From positions 62,001 through 126,000 of the forward strand of contig JAYODD010000002.1 in NCBI GenBank assembly GCA_038106145.1: DNA of 64,000 nt, read 5' to 3'. The notes beneath the pieces were generated by a model. The model saw only the letters and a list, made by a program, of their open reading frames with translations, was not told where the DNA came from and made no database searches. The first letter of the stretch is position 1. Every line of letters begins with the position of its first letter. The stretch is from JBFJKD01 sp038106145. Its GTDB lineage: Bacteria > Pseudomonadota > Gammaproteobacteria > Pseudomonadales > Porticoccaceae. Of the stretch, positions 34,918 to 43,898 are shown piece by piece. Position numbers and translations under genes: made by a program.

Positions 34918-36201
34918 TTAGTTGGTGTCATCGCGCCAAAGTTTGCCTGTAAACTCTTTGCGTAACACGGGTTTGTACTGTTCCAGTTTAATACCCAGTT
35001 TGGGTAATACTTTTTCGACTAATAGTTCATTGCTTTTGAGTAGCTTGTCGATTGGCGCCGGCCCCACCGCCATCCAGGGTACGATCAAATCGGTATTCAG
35101 GGTGTTGATCATGTGTTCAAGTTGTCTGGCGACGGTATCTACGGTTCCGCATAGGGCATAGCCGCGGTCGCGTATGGTTTCCGGATTGTTTGGAATGGCT
35201 CCTTTCTCGCCCGGGTAGCGCAGCGCTTCGTTGAAGCCGAACCAGTCGTGCCAGCGATTCCAGATATAGCCCATCCCGCTCGACATAATCTCCAGGGCTT
35301 CTTCGTCCGTGTCTGCGATAACAATATCCCGAAAATGACCGACGCCACGGCCCCACTCAAGGTCGCGACCTGCCGCCTGAGCGGCTGCGTGATGCAGGTC
35401 GAGGCAACCTTTGATGGTTTCTTCAATGGGGGTGAAGATGACCGGTTTTACGCCCTCGCTGGCCGCCCATTTAATGGTGTCTGCGCTCATGGTGAATGGC
35501 GTAAAGACTTCAATTGCACTCGGATCCTGCAGGGTTTGCGGTGCGATGCCAATTTTTTTCAACATGCCGTCGTCGGCAACCATGCCGGGTGCCATATGCA
35601 GCGATGCCGGGTGATTCCACTCAATACCAGGGGGCGGGATTTGCCAGTGGTTACTGTGGTGAGAGAACAGGGCTTCGTCCCAGGCTTTTCTTATAATGGT
35701 GTAGTGGTCGTTAAATAATTCACGATTAACGCGGTCATGTTTTTCAAATTCGGGATCGGTGGCAGTGGTGGGAAAGGCGTTCATGTGCTGGCCAACGGTC
35801 GCTACGTGGCGGGACTGATAACCGCGCGCGAAGCCCGCCATCATCCGGCCTTCGGAAAAATGGTCGAGCATGGCTAGATCCTCGGCCAGCAGTAAAGGGT
35901 TCCGCGACGGCAACACATTACCCATCTGGCCGACGCGAATGCGCCTGGTTTGCATGGCAGCCCAGGTGTCGAGCATGACCGGGTTGTTGGAAATCTCCAG
36001 ACCTTCGACGTGGAAGTGGTGTTCCGAAAAAGCAACAAAGTCAAAGCCCAGTTCTTCGAGCTGCTGGAGCATACGACCCATTTCCCGTAAGCCCCGCTGG
36101 TAAAAAATCGGGTTTTGCCCGGCGAAACCCTGCTCATACTGTTGCGGAGTAGCACTGGTGCTAGGTACCAGAAAGGCCCCAAATCGCATTTTCATGGTCA
36201 T
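34918..36201 (-). CDS. LLM-class flavin-dependent oxidoreductase
   Basis: 427 aa, a luciferase-like (beta/alpha)8 barrel using FMNH2 or F420. Typical segments: MRFGAFLVPS at the first strand, LEELGFDFVAFSEHHFHVEG with the conserved EHH, RRIRVGQMGNVLPSRNPLLLAEDLAMLDHFSEGRMMAGFARG and a C-terminal region with TVDTVARQLEHMI. First gene of the catabolic operon, divergent from the GntR gene and preceded by GGGGATCG. It may perform an early oxygenation of the same substrate, or the removal of a side chain; no specific reaction can be assigned. Confidence 0.87.
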   Translation of the reverse strand: MTMKMRFGAFLVPSTSATPQQYEQGFAGQNPIFYQRGLREMGRMLQQLEELGFDFVAFSEHHFHVEGLEISNNPVMLDTWAAMQTRRIRVGQMGNVLPSRNPLLLAEDLAMLDHFSEGRMMAGFARGYQSRHVATVGQHMNAFPTTATDPEFEKHDRVNRELFNDHYTIIRKAWDEALFSHHSNHWQIPPPGIEWNHPASLHMAPGMVADDGMLKKIGIAPQTLQDPSAIEVFTPFTMSADTIKWAASEGVKPVIFTPIEETIKGCLDLHHAAAQAAGRDLEWGRGVGHFRDIVIADTDEEALEIMSSGMGYIWNRWHDWFGFNEALRYPGEKGAIPNNPETIRDRGYALCGTVDTVARQLEHMINTLNTDLIVPWMAVGPAPIDKLLKSNELLVEKVLPKLGIKLEQYKPVLRKEFTGKLWRDDTN

Positions 36202-36231
36202 CGATCCCCTTTGCTTATGTATCTTTTAAAA

Positions 36232-36243
36232 CTAATATATTAG
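36232..36243. promoter_or_regulatory. Palindromic operator candidate for the GntR regulator
   Basis: CTAATATATTAG is a perfect 12-base palindrome in the 43-bp divergent spacer, ending one base before the first possible start of the regulator gene. Position and form suit a GntR/FCD dimer site controlling both directions. Confidence 0.5.
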
Positions 36244-36244
36244 A

Positions 36245-37048
36245 ATGTTAATGGCGCCGGATACTTTGCGCAACCAAATTTTTCATTTTCGAGTTAGTGC
36301 TTATGAGTTACTGCCTGTGATCGCTAAACGTAAACTGCACTCTGCGCTCGCGCAACAGGCTTATGAGCATGTGAAAGTCAGCATCCTCGAAGGGCGTTTG
36401 GCTCCCGAGGACAAACTGTCCGTGGTGGCGCTGGCGGAACAGCTCGGGTGTAGCCGGGTGCCGATTATGGAGGCGCTAAAGCGGCTTGAAAGCGACGGTT
36501 TTGTGCAGATTGTTCCGCAGGTCGGCTGCAAGATCGTGTCCCCTGATGTGCGTGACGTGATGGATTTTTTTCGCGTGTTTGCCGCTGCCGAGGGCATGGT
36601 TACACGATTTGCCGCAGAGCGCCGCACTCAGAGTGACCTCGCGGCGTTTAGTAAGCTGTGCAAACAGATCGACAGTCGAATGGCATCGGCGGGCGCGCCA
36701 ACCGCCGAGGATCCCAGTTACCGGCGCCTCAATTTGCTATTTCACGGCGAAATTCACCGCATGGCCGACTCGCCGCTTGCCAGTGACATTGCGGCCAGCT
36801 TTTGGGATCGCAGTGATTTCTATATAAAGATCGCATTTGGTTCCCTGTATTTTTCAACGCGAGTGAAACGTGCCCATCGTATGATTCGTAAGGCAATTAT
36901 CGACGGCGACGGGGATGCGGCGGAGCGAGAGGTACGTGCCCATCTGTACGCAGTAGGAGATGGTGTGGTGCGACGTCTTAAGGAACTGGCTGCAACAGCG
37001 GCTGCAAAAGGAACCGGCCGACAGGTCGGAGCGCCGCGCCGGGTATGA
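36245..37048 (+). CDS. GntR-family regulator (FCD type)
   Basis: Up to 267 aa. The winged-helix domain (about 33-105) runs from SALAQQAYEHVKVSILEG through LSVVALAEQLGCSRVPIMEALKRLESDGFVQ, the GntR recognition helix. A C-terminal all-alpha FCD domain (about 110-245) carries metal/effector positions around NLLFHGEIHRMA and HRMIRKAIIDGD. The first ATG (36245) lacks a ribosome site and abuts the palindrome; a GTG at 36317 is an alternative. It is divergent from the LLM-HpaB-MhpC-MhpB operon and 107 bp ahead of a CoA-transferase gene. It probably represses one or both in response to an acid intermediate. Confidence 0.85.
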   Translation: MLMAPDTLRNQIFHFRVSAYELLPVIAKRKLHSALAQQAYEHVKVSILEGRLAPEDKLSVVALAEQLGCSRVPIMEALKRLESDGFVQIVPQVGCKIVSPDVRDVMDFFRVFAAAEGMVTRFAAERRTQSDLAAFSKLCKQIDSRMASAGAPTAEDPSYRRLNLLFHGEIHRMADSPLASDIAASFWDRSDFYIKIAFGSLYFSTRVKRAHRMIRKAIIDGDGDAAEREVRAHLYAVGDGVVRRLKELAATAAAKGTGRQVGAPRRV

Positions 37049-37155
37049 GTGCCGCACTAAATTTGTACTAAACCAACAGAGTGTTGATCGCCCGGGTAGT
37101 TACGGTGAGCTACCCTGTGCTAAATTGCCCGAGTATTTTTTTGAGGGTACCGGTA

Positions 37156-38439
37156 GTGCAAAACACCAGCGAATCCACATTATTGACCACCGAACATGTC
37201 CGCCAGCATTTTGTCGACGGAGTGACGGTATTTATTGCCGGAGGTTGTGGTCAGCCGGATGCGGCCATTGATGTGGTATCGCAGGCGAAATTAAACTGCC
37301 GATTGCGTATTATCGATTGTTCGGTGCCGACCATGCAGGCCCTCGATGTAGATCGCATCTCCACCGGCGCAACTCTTAACAGTGGCTTTTTTCTTAGCGA
37401 GTACCGTGAGCTACAGCGCGCCGGTCGCTTTGAGTTTGTGCCCGCATTTCATTCCGCACGCTATCGCGCTATGGAACAGGAATACGACATCGGTATTGCG
37501 GTAATTAAAGTGTCGAAACCAGACGCGAATGGTTTCTGCAGTGTTGGGCTGCATGGCGATTACTCTCTGTCGATGTTGCAGCGCGCCAGCTGCGTGATTG
37601 CTGAAATTAACTCCCACACACCGTTTATAGCTGATGCCGCAAAAATTTCACTGAGCGATATCGACTTTATTGTGCATGGGGAAGCGGAACTCGCCGAATA
37701 TGGCGTTGCAGCCAGCTCCGAAACCGATATGGTTATCGCCGAGCACATTGCCGCGCTGGTCGAGGACGGCGATTGCCTGCAATTGGGGATCGGTACGTTA
37801 CCCGTATCCATTTTGCAAAAATTCACCGATAAAAAAAATCTGGGGGTACACACTGGACTGCTGACCGAGGCATTCGTGCCGCTGGTGGAGCAGGGAGTGG
37901 TTAATGGTGCGCGCAAACCGGTGGATCGGGGCAGAATAGTTACCGGCGTCGTGGCCGGTAGCAGGGAGTTTTATCGCTGGTGCGCGGGTCGTGCGGAGCT
38001 GCAAATCCGGCCGGTAAGCTACACCCACGACGCCGCGGTGCTGGCCAGTATGGAGAATCTGGTGGCGATTAACACCACGCTAGAAATTGATTTGTTCGGT
38101 CAGTTCAACAGTGAAACAATCAACGGTAAACAGGTGGGTGGAGGCGGTGGCCTTATCGATTTTTTACGCGGCGCCAAATCCAGCAAAGGGGGGCGCAGTA
38201 TTCTGGCGGTGCATGCGACTGCCAAAAAAGGCCAGCTCTCGAAAATAGTACCCCTGCTGTGTAGGGCGCCGGTCACCGGTATGCGCAGTGACATTGACTA
38301 TGTGGTTACGGAATACGGCGTTGCCCGTCTGGCCAATTTGTCAGTGGAAAAGCGCGCGGAAGCGCTGATTAATATTGCCCATCCGGCGTTTCGCGAGAAC
38401 CTGACCGCTGAATGGCAACAGTTAATGGAAAAATTTTAA
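37156..38439 (+). CDS. Acetyl-CoA hydrolase/transferase family CoA-transferase
   Basis: 427 aa from a GTG start with GAGG nine bases upstream; the frame is open further 5'. The two-domain family I CoA-transferase fold has VTVFIAGGCGQPDAA near the N-terminus, CLQLGIGTLPVSIL, and the CoA loop VGGGGGLIDFLRGA followed by TEYGVARL. In butyrate and 4-hydroxybutyrate CoA-transferases the active-site Glu follows His-Thr/Ser (HTE); here it is HTGLLTEAF, so that Glu is Gly. Some relatives share this change, so it may be a hydrolase-like or differently catalysed subgroup. It probably activates an organic acid in the nearby pathway. Confidence 0.8.
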   Translation: MQNTSESTLLTTEHVRQHFVDGVTVFIAGGCGQPDAAIDVVSQAKLNCRLRIIDCSVPTMQALDVDRISTGATLNSGFFLSEYRELQRAGRFEFVPAFHSARYRAMEQEYDIGIAVIKVSKPDANGFCSVGLHGDYSLSMLQRASCVIAEINSHTPFIADAAKISLSDIDFIVHGEAELAEYGVAASSETDMVIAEHIAALVEDGDCLQLGIGTLPVSILQKFTDKKNLGVHTGLLTEAFVPLVEQGVVNGARKPVDRGRIVTGVVAGSREFYRWCAGRAELQIRPVSYTHDAAVLASMENLVAINTTLEIDLFGQFNSETINGKQVGGGGGLIDFLRGAKSSKGGRSILAVHATAKKGQLSKIVPLLCRAPVTGMRSDIDYVVTEYGVARLANLSVEKRAEALINIAHPAFRENLTAEWQQLMEKF

Positions 38440-38797
38440 ATCGAGCGAGTGTCTGCGCCTGGCGCTAATCCTGATTAGCGTTTCGCCTGTGAGTGCCGCA
38501 GGGCCACAAAATCGTCTTTATCGCTGTCTGTTGGCCAGTCGAAGTGCCCTATCAGTTACTCTGCCGCAAGTATCACCACGCAAAGAATTACCGGTTTTAT
38601 TTTTATCGATTTACCTATACCCTGAGGTTACCGGCGGGTAATATGGCTGCAGCATCGAGCTGAGTGTCTGGGGCTGCTGCGCGCAGCGACGCGACGCAGC
38701 GGAGACCAGGCAAGCCATTATCGTAGCGCCTGACTAACTTTGCCTGTCCATCAGACGGGCACCAAAAATACTGTTATTTGCAATCTGGAGAGGAGTT
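38440..38797. other. 358-bp spacer with a terminator-like hairpin
   Basis: The hairpin CGCTAATC, CT, GATTAGCG at 38463-38480 lies 24 bases after the CoA-transferase stop and is followed by TTTC; it may end that transcript. The rest is GC-rich with no gene or operator that I can support, and must contain the promoter of the next LLM gene. Confidence 0.45.
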
Positions 38798-39892
38798 ATG
38801 CAAGTCGGAAATTTAATGTTTTTTCAAAACCACCCCAACCTGCCGATGACCGACGCGGAAGTTTATGTCAACGAACTGCAGGTGGCGGATATGACGGAGC
38901 CCCTGGGGTTTGATTCCATCTGGTGTACGGAACACCATTTCACGGACTATCTGTTGTCGCCCAATATTATAGAATTTCTGGCCTATATGGCCGGGCGCAC
39001 CAAAAACATCAAGCTCGGCACTGCTGCCGTGATTCTTCCCTGGCACAAGGATCCGCTACGGGTCGCCAGCGATTTTGCTTTGCTCGACAACCTGTCCGGT
39101 GGCCGCGCTCTGGCGGGCTTCGGTCGTGGTTTGGCGCGCATCGAATACGATGGTTTCGGCATCCCCATGGAAGAATCCCGAGATCGGATGAATCAGGCGG
39201 CAAAATTGATAACTGAGGCGTTGGATACCGGGTTTATGGAAAGTGACAGCGGCTATTTTATTCAGGAGCGTCGCGAGATTCGTCCGCGTCCCCTGCGCAG
39301 TTTCCGGGATCGTACCTATGTGGTTTCCATGTCTCCGGATACGGTACCGCACGCGGCAAAAATCGGCGGCGCGTTGATGACTTTTGCCATCGGTCCCTGG
39401 ACCAAACGCAAGCCGGATATCGACGCCTGGAAGGAGTTGTTTGAGAAGGAGTGGAACCGCCCCGCCCCGCCATCCGTTGCCAACGTCGTTTGTTACTGCG
39501 ACGAAGACCCGGTGCGCGCCAAGGAAATGGCGCATAAATATATGGGCGGCTATTGGGCCACCGCCACCAATCACTACGAAATGACGGGCGATCATTTCGC
39601 GGGTAAAGGTGGTGGGCAATACGATCACTATGCGAAATCCGCGGAGGCCATGCGCCATGTGGGAGATGAGGGAATGGCCAAGATGTTCACTGATTGTCAG
39701 GTCTATGGCACGCCGGATAATATTCTGCAAATGGTAAAGGCGATTGAAGATCTGGTCGGCAACATCGACCTCAATGTGACGTTCAGCTATGCGGGCATGC
39801 CCTACGAAGACGCCAAAAATAGCATGCGACTGTTTGGTGAAAAAGTGCTTCCGAGACTTAAAAACGATTGGGCGGAACGCAAAGCCGGATGA
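38798..39892 (+). CDS. LLM-class flavin-dependent oxidoreductase
   Basis: 364 aa, a second luciferase-like monooxygenase, shorter than the one at 35 kb. MQVGNLMFFQNHPN begins strand 1; LGFDSIWCTEHHFTDY has the EHH motif; IKLGTAAVILPWHKDPLRVASDFALLDNLSGGRALAGFGRG is the conserved core. A perfect GGAGAGGAG ribosome site precedes the ATG. It is a single-gene unit with its own terminator. A role in the same catabolic region is suggested only by its position. Confidence 0.88.
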   Translation: MQVGNLMFFQNHPNLPMTDAEVYVNELQVADMTEPLGFDSIWCTEHHFTDYLLSPNIIEFLAYMAGRTKNIKLGTAAVILPWHKDPLRVASDFALLDNLSGGRALAGFGRGLARIEYDGFGIPMEESRDRMNQAAKLITEALDTGFMESDSGYFIQERREIRPRPLRSFRDRTYVVSMSPDTVPHAAKIGGALMTFAIGPWTKRKPDIDAWKELFEKEWNRPAPPSVANVVCYCDEDPVRAKEMAHKYMGGYWATATNHYEMTGDHFAGKGGGQYDHYAKSAEAMRHVGDEGMAKMFTDCQVYGTPDNILQMVKAIEDLVGNIDLNVTFSYAGMPYEDAKNSMRLFGEKVLPRLKNDWAERKAG

Positions 39893-39916
39893 AGGCGGCT
39901 CGGCAGATACTTTGAC

Positions 39917-39941
39917 AAAGGCGGCCCTGGTCGCCTTTTTT
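39917..39941 (+). terminator. Intrinsic terminator of the LLM gene
   Basis: AAAGGCG and CGCCTTTTTT pair around a short GCCCTGGT loop, followed by a T run, 25 bases after the stop. Confidence 0.75.
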
Positions 39942-40133
39942 ATGCCCGGTCATCACCTGCTTTCCGATGGGTCGTACGTTCCGGGCGTGGTATCCGGTAC
40001 CTGCTAAAACGCCGTCAGTTTGCATAACCAACAGCGCTTGACTAAGCTTGGGTGGCGCGGATTTGGGTACAGATTTTGGGGCTTTAACGCGGGCGCGAGA
40101 GAGCCGTTACGGCGGGAACAGGAGGGAATCGGA

Positions 40134-41867
40134 ATGAAAAATTTATGGGCAGCTACTGTGGTGGCGATGCTGATTTTGTCGGGTTGCGAGCGGGCGGATA
40201 CCACAGCAGGTGCAGGCGACAATCAGGCGGGTGAATCGGCAGCGCTAACTGCAACCGCTACCGAGGAATCAAAGGAACAGCTGGTCGCGCGGGCGGGCGC
40301 GCCATTGTTTGACGGGTTGGGGAATCACCACCACGCTATCACCACTAACGATCCCGGGGCGCAGCGTTACTTTAATCAGGGTCTGGTGCTGGCGTTTGCC
40401 TTTAATCACGCCGAAGCCATTCGTTCGTTTCGCGCGGCGCAACGCCTCGACGATGACTGTGCCATGTGTTTCTGGGGAGAGGCGCTGGCGACCGGGCCCA
40501 ATATCAATATCACCAGCAAGGGCAAGGTGATTATGAGTACCGACGAGCGGGTCGCCGCCTATGCGGCCCTGCAAAAGGCGGTGGCGCGCAAGGACAGGGT
40601 AAGCCAGCCCGAGCGGGATTATATCGACGCTCTGGCGGCTCGTTATCACGCCGATCCGGCAGTCGAGCGGGATCCCCTCGATTTGGCCTATGCGGATGCC
40701 ATGCGCGCCCTGGCCAACAAATACCCGGATGATGTGGACGCCAGTACGCTGTTTGCCGAGGCGTTGATGAATACCATGCCGTGGAATTACTGGTCGGAAA
40801 AAGGCGCGCCGAAACCAGCTACCCTGGAAGTGCTGACGATGCTGGAAGACGCGCTGGAAAAGGACCCTGAGCATCCTCTGGCGATGCACTTGTATATTCA
40901 CGCCACCGAAGCGTCGAGTGAACCCGGCAAGGCGGAGGCCGCGGCAGACCGGTTGGCGGTCACCGTGCCGGGCGCGGGCCATCTGGTGCACATGCCGGCA
41001 CATACCTACTGGCGAGTTGGTCGCTACAACGATGCGGCCGAGGCCAACGTCAGAGCGGCAGCGGTGGATGAGAATTACATTGCCCAGTGCAACGCGCAGG
41101 GGTTCTATCCGGCCCTGTATTACCCCCACAATATTCACTTTTTGTGGTCCGCCTCAAGCATGGAGGGGCGTAGCGAGGTGGCGATTGAGGCGGCGCGCAA
41201 ACTCGGGGAAAAAGTGAGTATCGAGCAGGTCAGGCAATTTCCGGTGGTGGAATTTTTCCGTACCGTGCCGCTTCTCGCGCTGGCGCAATTTGCGCGGTGG
41301 GAGGAAATTCTCGCCGCACCAGCGCCACTGCCCGAATTCGATCTGTCCAACGGGCTCTGGCATTACGCGCGGGGTCTGGCGTTGGTTGCGACGGACAAAA
41401 CGGCCCTCGCCGAACAGGAAAGAAGCGCACTGCTAGCGCGTAAAAAAACGCCGTCCATTGAATTTCTCGACGCCCACGACTATCCCGCCAGTCAGGTATT
41501 GGAGATTGCGGATCAGCTGTTACAGGGCGAGATAGCGATGGCCAGCGGTGATGTTGATGGTGCCATCGGTTACTTTACTCAGGCCGTGGCGTTGCAGGAT
41601 GCGTTACCCTACACCGAGCCACCGTTCTGGTACTACCCAACCCGTCAGTCTCTCGGGTTGGCGCTACTGCGCGCCGGTCGTCTGCGGCAGGCTGAAGCTG
41701 TTTATCGGGAAGATTTGGCGCAATTCCCCCATAACGGCTGGTCCACCTTTGGCCTGATGCAAACATTACAGGCGCAGGGAAAGGAGTTGGCAGCTGAGGA
41801 AGCCCGTCAGGAATTTGAAAAAATTTGGGCGCTGGCTGATGTGGAGCTTAGCGCTTCGCGGTTGTAG
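40134..41867 (+). CDS. TPR-repeat lipoprotein
   Basis: 577 aa from an ATG with AGGAGG nine bases upstream. The signal peptide ends in a lipobox LSGC (Cys19 or so), so the mature protein is an outer-membrane or periplasmic lipoprotein. A Gly/Ala/Thr-rich linker is followed by a long series of TPR-like helical pairs: AQRYFNQGLVLAFAFNHAEAI, HPLAMHLYIHATEAS, GHLVHMPAHTYWRVGRYNDAA and a C-terminal SLGLALLRAGRLRQAEAVY. His-rich stretches (NHHHA) may bind metal. Family members are common beside catabolic genes but their function is not established. Confidence 0.83.
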   Translation: MKNLWAATVVAMLILSGCERADTTAGAGDNQAGESAALTATATEESKEQLVARAGAPLFDGLGNHHHAITTNDPGAQRYFNQGLVLAFAFNHAEAIRSFRAAQRLDDDCAMCFWGEALATGPNINITSKGKVIMSTDERVAAYAALQKAVARKDRVSQPERDYIDALAARYHADPAVERDPLDLAYADAMRALANKYPDDVDASTLFAEALMNTMPWNYWSEKGAPKPATLEVLTMLEDALEKDPEHPLAMHLYIHATEASSEPGKAEAAADRLAVTVPGAGHLVHMPAHTYWRVGRYNDAAEANVRAAAVDENYIAQCNAQGFYPALYYPHNIHFLWSASSMEGRSEVAIEAARKLGEKVSIEQVRQFPVVEFFRTVPLLALAQFARWEEILAAPAPLPEFDLSNGLWHYARGLALVATDKTALAEQERSALLARKKTPSIEFLDAHDYPASQVLEIADQLLQGEIAMASGDVDGAIGYFTQAVALQDALPYTEPPFWYYPTRQSLGLALLRAGRLRQAEAVYREDLAQFPHNGWSTFGLMQTLQAQGKELAAEEARQEFEKIWALADVELSASRL

Positions 41868-41926
41868 TTACGAAAAGCTAAGAAAAGTTGCGAAAACATT
41901 TGGCAGCAGCGGCACGGGTCGGCTGG

Positions 41927-42682
41927 CTAACCTAGCGGGCTGACCCGGCTGAGTCCACCGTCGACCACCAGATGGGCACCGTTGATAAAGGTCGCTTCGT
42001 CGGATGCCAAAAAACAAATGGCGTGGGCGATGTCCTGCGCTGTGCCCATGCGTCCGGCGGGAACTATTTTCGGAACAGTGTCGAGAATGCGCGCGGTTGC
42101 CGCGGCTGTGTAACTTTTTTCGATAATCGGCGTGTGGATAAAACCGGGTAGCACGGCGTTATGGCGAACACCCGGAACGGTTACGACGCAATCCTCGGTA
42201 AACTTCCAGATAGCTGCTTTCGCCAGGCCGTAGGGGCAGGAATGGGACAGGGACATTCGCGCCGCTACCGAGGCGATATTTACCACCGAGCCGTTGCTGG
42301 ATGCACGCAGTAACTTAGTGGCGTGTTTCACCATAAATACCGGACCTTTCACCAGAATGTTCATCTGCAAGTCGTAATTGCCAGTCTCGACCGTTTCAGG
42401 GTTGGCAAAGCGTGCGATACCTGCGTTATTAACCAATACGTCGAGTTGCCCGAGTTTTGTTTCGATCATTGCCATCAATGGTTCAATTTGCGTAATGTCA
42501 CCAGCATCGCTGTAATAGGGAATAAATTGACTACCTGTATCCACGGCCACCTGACTTAGCTCGTCCTGATTAATATCAGTGCCAACCACGGTGGCACCTT
42601 CGGCAATCAGTTGTTTAACGGTCGCCAGGCCAATGCCAGAGGCCGCGCCGGTAATTAATGCCACTCGCTGTTTGAAACGCAT
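41927..42682 (-). CDS. Short-chain dehydrogenase/reductase
   Basis: 251 aa. Classical SDR: TGAASGIG near the N-terminus, Asp in VVGTDINQDEL favouring NAD, NNAG near 80, and YGLAK as the Tyr-x3-Lys pair (Ser in IASVAARMS). The C-terminal DGGLSRV is typical of the FabG-like subgroup. CACAGGAG lies ahead of the ATG at 42682. Divergent from the cyclase-transporter pair; may oxidise or reduce a product of that unit. Substrate unknown. Confidence 0.9.
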   Translation of the reverse strand: MRFKQRVALITGAASGIGLATVKQLIAEGATVVGTDINQDELSQVAVDTGSQFIPYYSDAGDITQIEPLMAMIETKLGQLDVLVNNAGIARFANPETVETGNYDLQMNILVKGPVFMVKHATKLLRASSNGSVVNIASVAARMSLSHSCPYGLAKAAIWKFTEDCVVTVPGVRHNAVLPGFIHTPIIEKSYTAAATARILDTVPKIVPAGRMGTAQDIAHAICFLASDEATFINGAHLVVDGGLSRVSPLG

Positions 42683-42921
42683 TGTCTGACTCCTGTGCGA
42701 TGGGGTCTGTAGTCGCAGCTTCCCATTATAACGACAATATAGGTGAACGATTGTGTCGGGCGTACCCAAAATCTGTCTCGGGGTAGGTCTAACAAAAATA
42801 TTCGAAAATGCTATTGCCACGTTTATACTTGAGCGCGAAGCAATGAAGTTTTTCGTTTACCACAGTCTGAGAGATATAGCGCAAAAATCCCTGCAACTAA
42901 TACAATTAGGAGGCTACGCCG

Positions 42922-43884
42922 ATGATTAGCACAGCGCGGGCAAGGAATATTGCCGTCGTGAATCTGATTGTATGCGCGTTGGCGGTCTTGTCCGGTCCGA
43001 CGTTTGCGCAAGAATGCATTCCCAGCAAATGGGGTGCGGACGATGAAATTGGTGCCGCGAATTTAATTACGCCGCAGAGTGTTAAACTCGCCGCGCAGTT
43101 GATCAAGCGTGGCAAGACTCGCCACCTCGGGGTGATTATCGATAAGGATACTCCGGCGTTTGGCCCGCGCAGCATGAATTTACAAATAGTTCAGCCCGGA
43201 CAGGAGTGGGGACGCCAGGCGTTTGAAAATGGATTTAATTATAACGACGATATGTTTCAGGGCTGGTTTGGTATCGGCTCGCAACTGGACGGTTTGGGAC
43301 ACGTTGGGCAGCATGGTGTTTTTTATAACTGCACCGAGGGCAAGGATTTCGTGACGACCACCGGCGTCACACGCTTTGGTATTGAGAAAGTGCCACCGAT
43401 TGCCGCGCGGGGCATTATCCTCAATATGGCGGATTACTTCGCAGTGGATTATCTACAAGCTGGCCAGGTGTTTACCGTGGCGGATATCAAGGCTGTGGCC
43501 GAACGGCAGGGCACGCCGATTCAGGCTGGCGATGTGGTGTTGTTTCACACCGGCTGGACGGAGCACATGATGACGCAGAATCCGCAGGTGTGGGGCTCTT
43601 CGGAGCCAGGGATTGCGGAGGAGGTCGCCACCTATCTTGCCAGTCAAAATGTGCTGGCCGTGGGTGCTGACACCTGGGGCGTCGATCCGGTGCCGCCGGA
43701 AAAACCGGGGCGTATTTTTCAGGGCCACATTATTTTGCAGCTGGAAAATGGTATTTATTTGTTTGAGACCATGAATACCGGACCGCTGGTGCGGGACAAT
43801 GCCCTGGAATTTTTCTTTGTATTTGGACCGCCACGCGTGCGCGGTGCTGTGCAGGCTCTCGCCGATCCCATCGCTATTTATTGA
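42922..43884 (+). CDS. Secreted cyclase-family (kynurenine formamidase-like) hydrolase
   Basis: 320 aa. The signal peptide (about 1-29, cleavage after TFA) indicates export to the periplasm. The body belongs to the putative cyclase/KynB-like fold, Zn- or Mn-dependent amide or ester hydrolases. The usual HxGTHxDxPxH site appears as GSQLDGLGHV, so one metal His is Gln, as in the larger subgroup with WGADDEIGAANLITP at the N-terminus. AGGAGGCTACGCCG precedes the ATG. Its stop overlaps a possible TTG start of the symporter gene, so the two are probably one operon. Confidence 0.85.
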   Translation: MISTARARNIAVVNLIVCALAVLSGPTFAQECIPSKWGADDEIGAANLITPQSVKLAAQLIKRGKTRHLGVIIDKDTPAFGPRSMNLQIVQPGQEWGRQAFENGFNYNDDMFQGWFGIGSQLDGLGHVGQHGVFYNCTEGKDFVTTTGVTRFGIEKVPPIAARGIILNMADYFAVDYLQAGQVFTVADIKAVAERQGTPIQAGDVVLFHTGWTEHMMTQNPQVWGSSEPGIAEEVATYLASQNVLAVGADTWGVDPVPPEKPGRIFQGHIILQLENGIYLFETMNTGPLVRDNALEFFFVFGPPRVRGAVQALADPIAIY

Positions 43885-43898
43885 ATACGGATGTCGTA

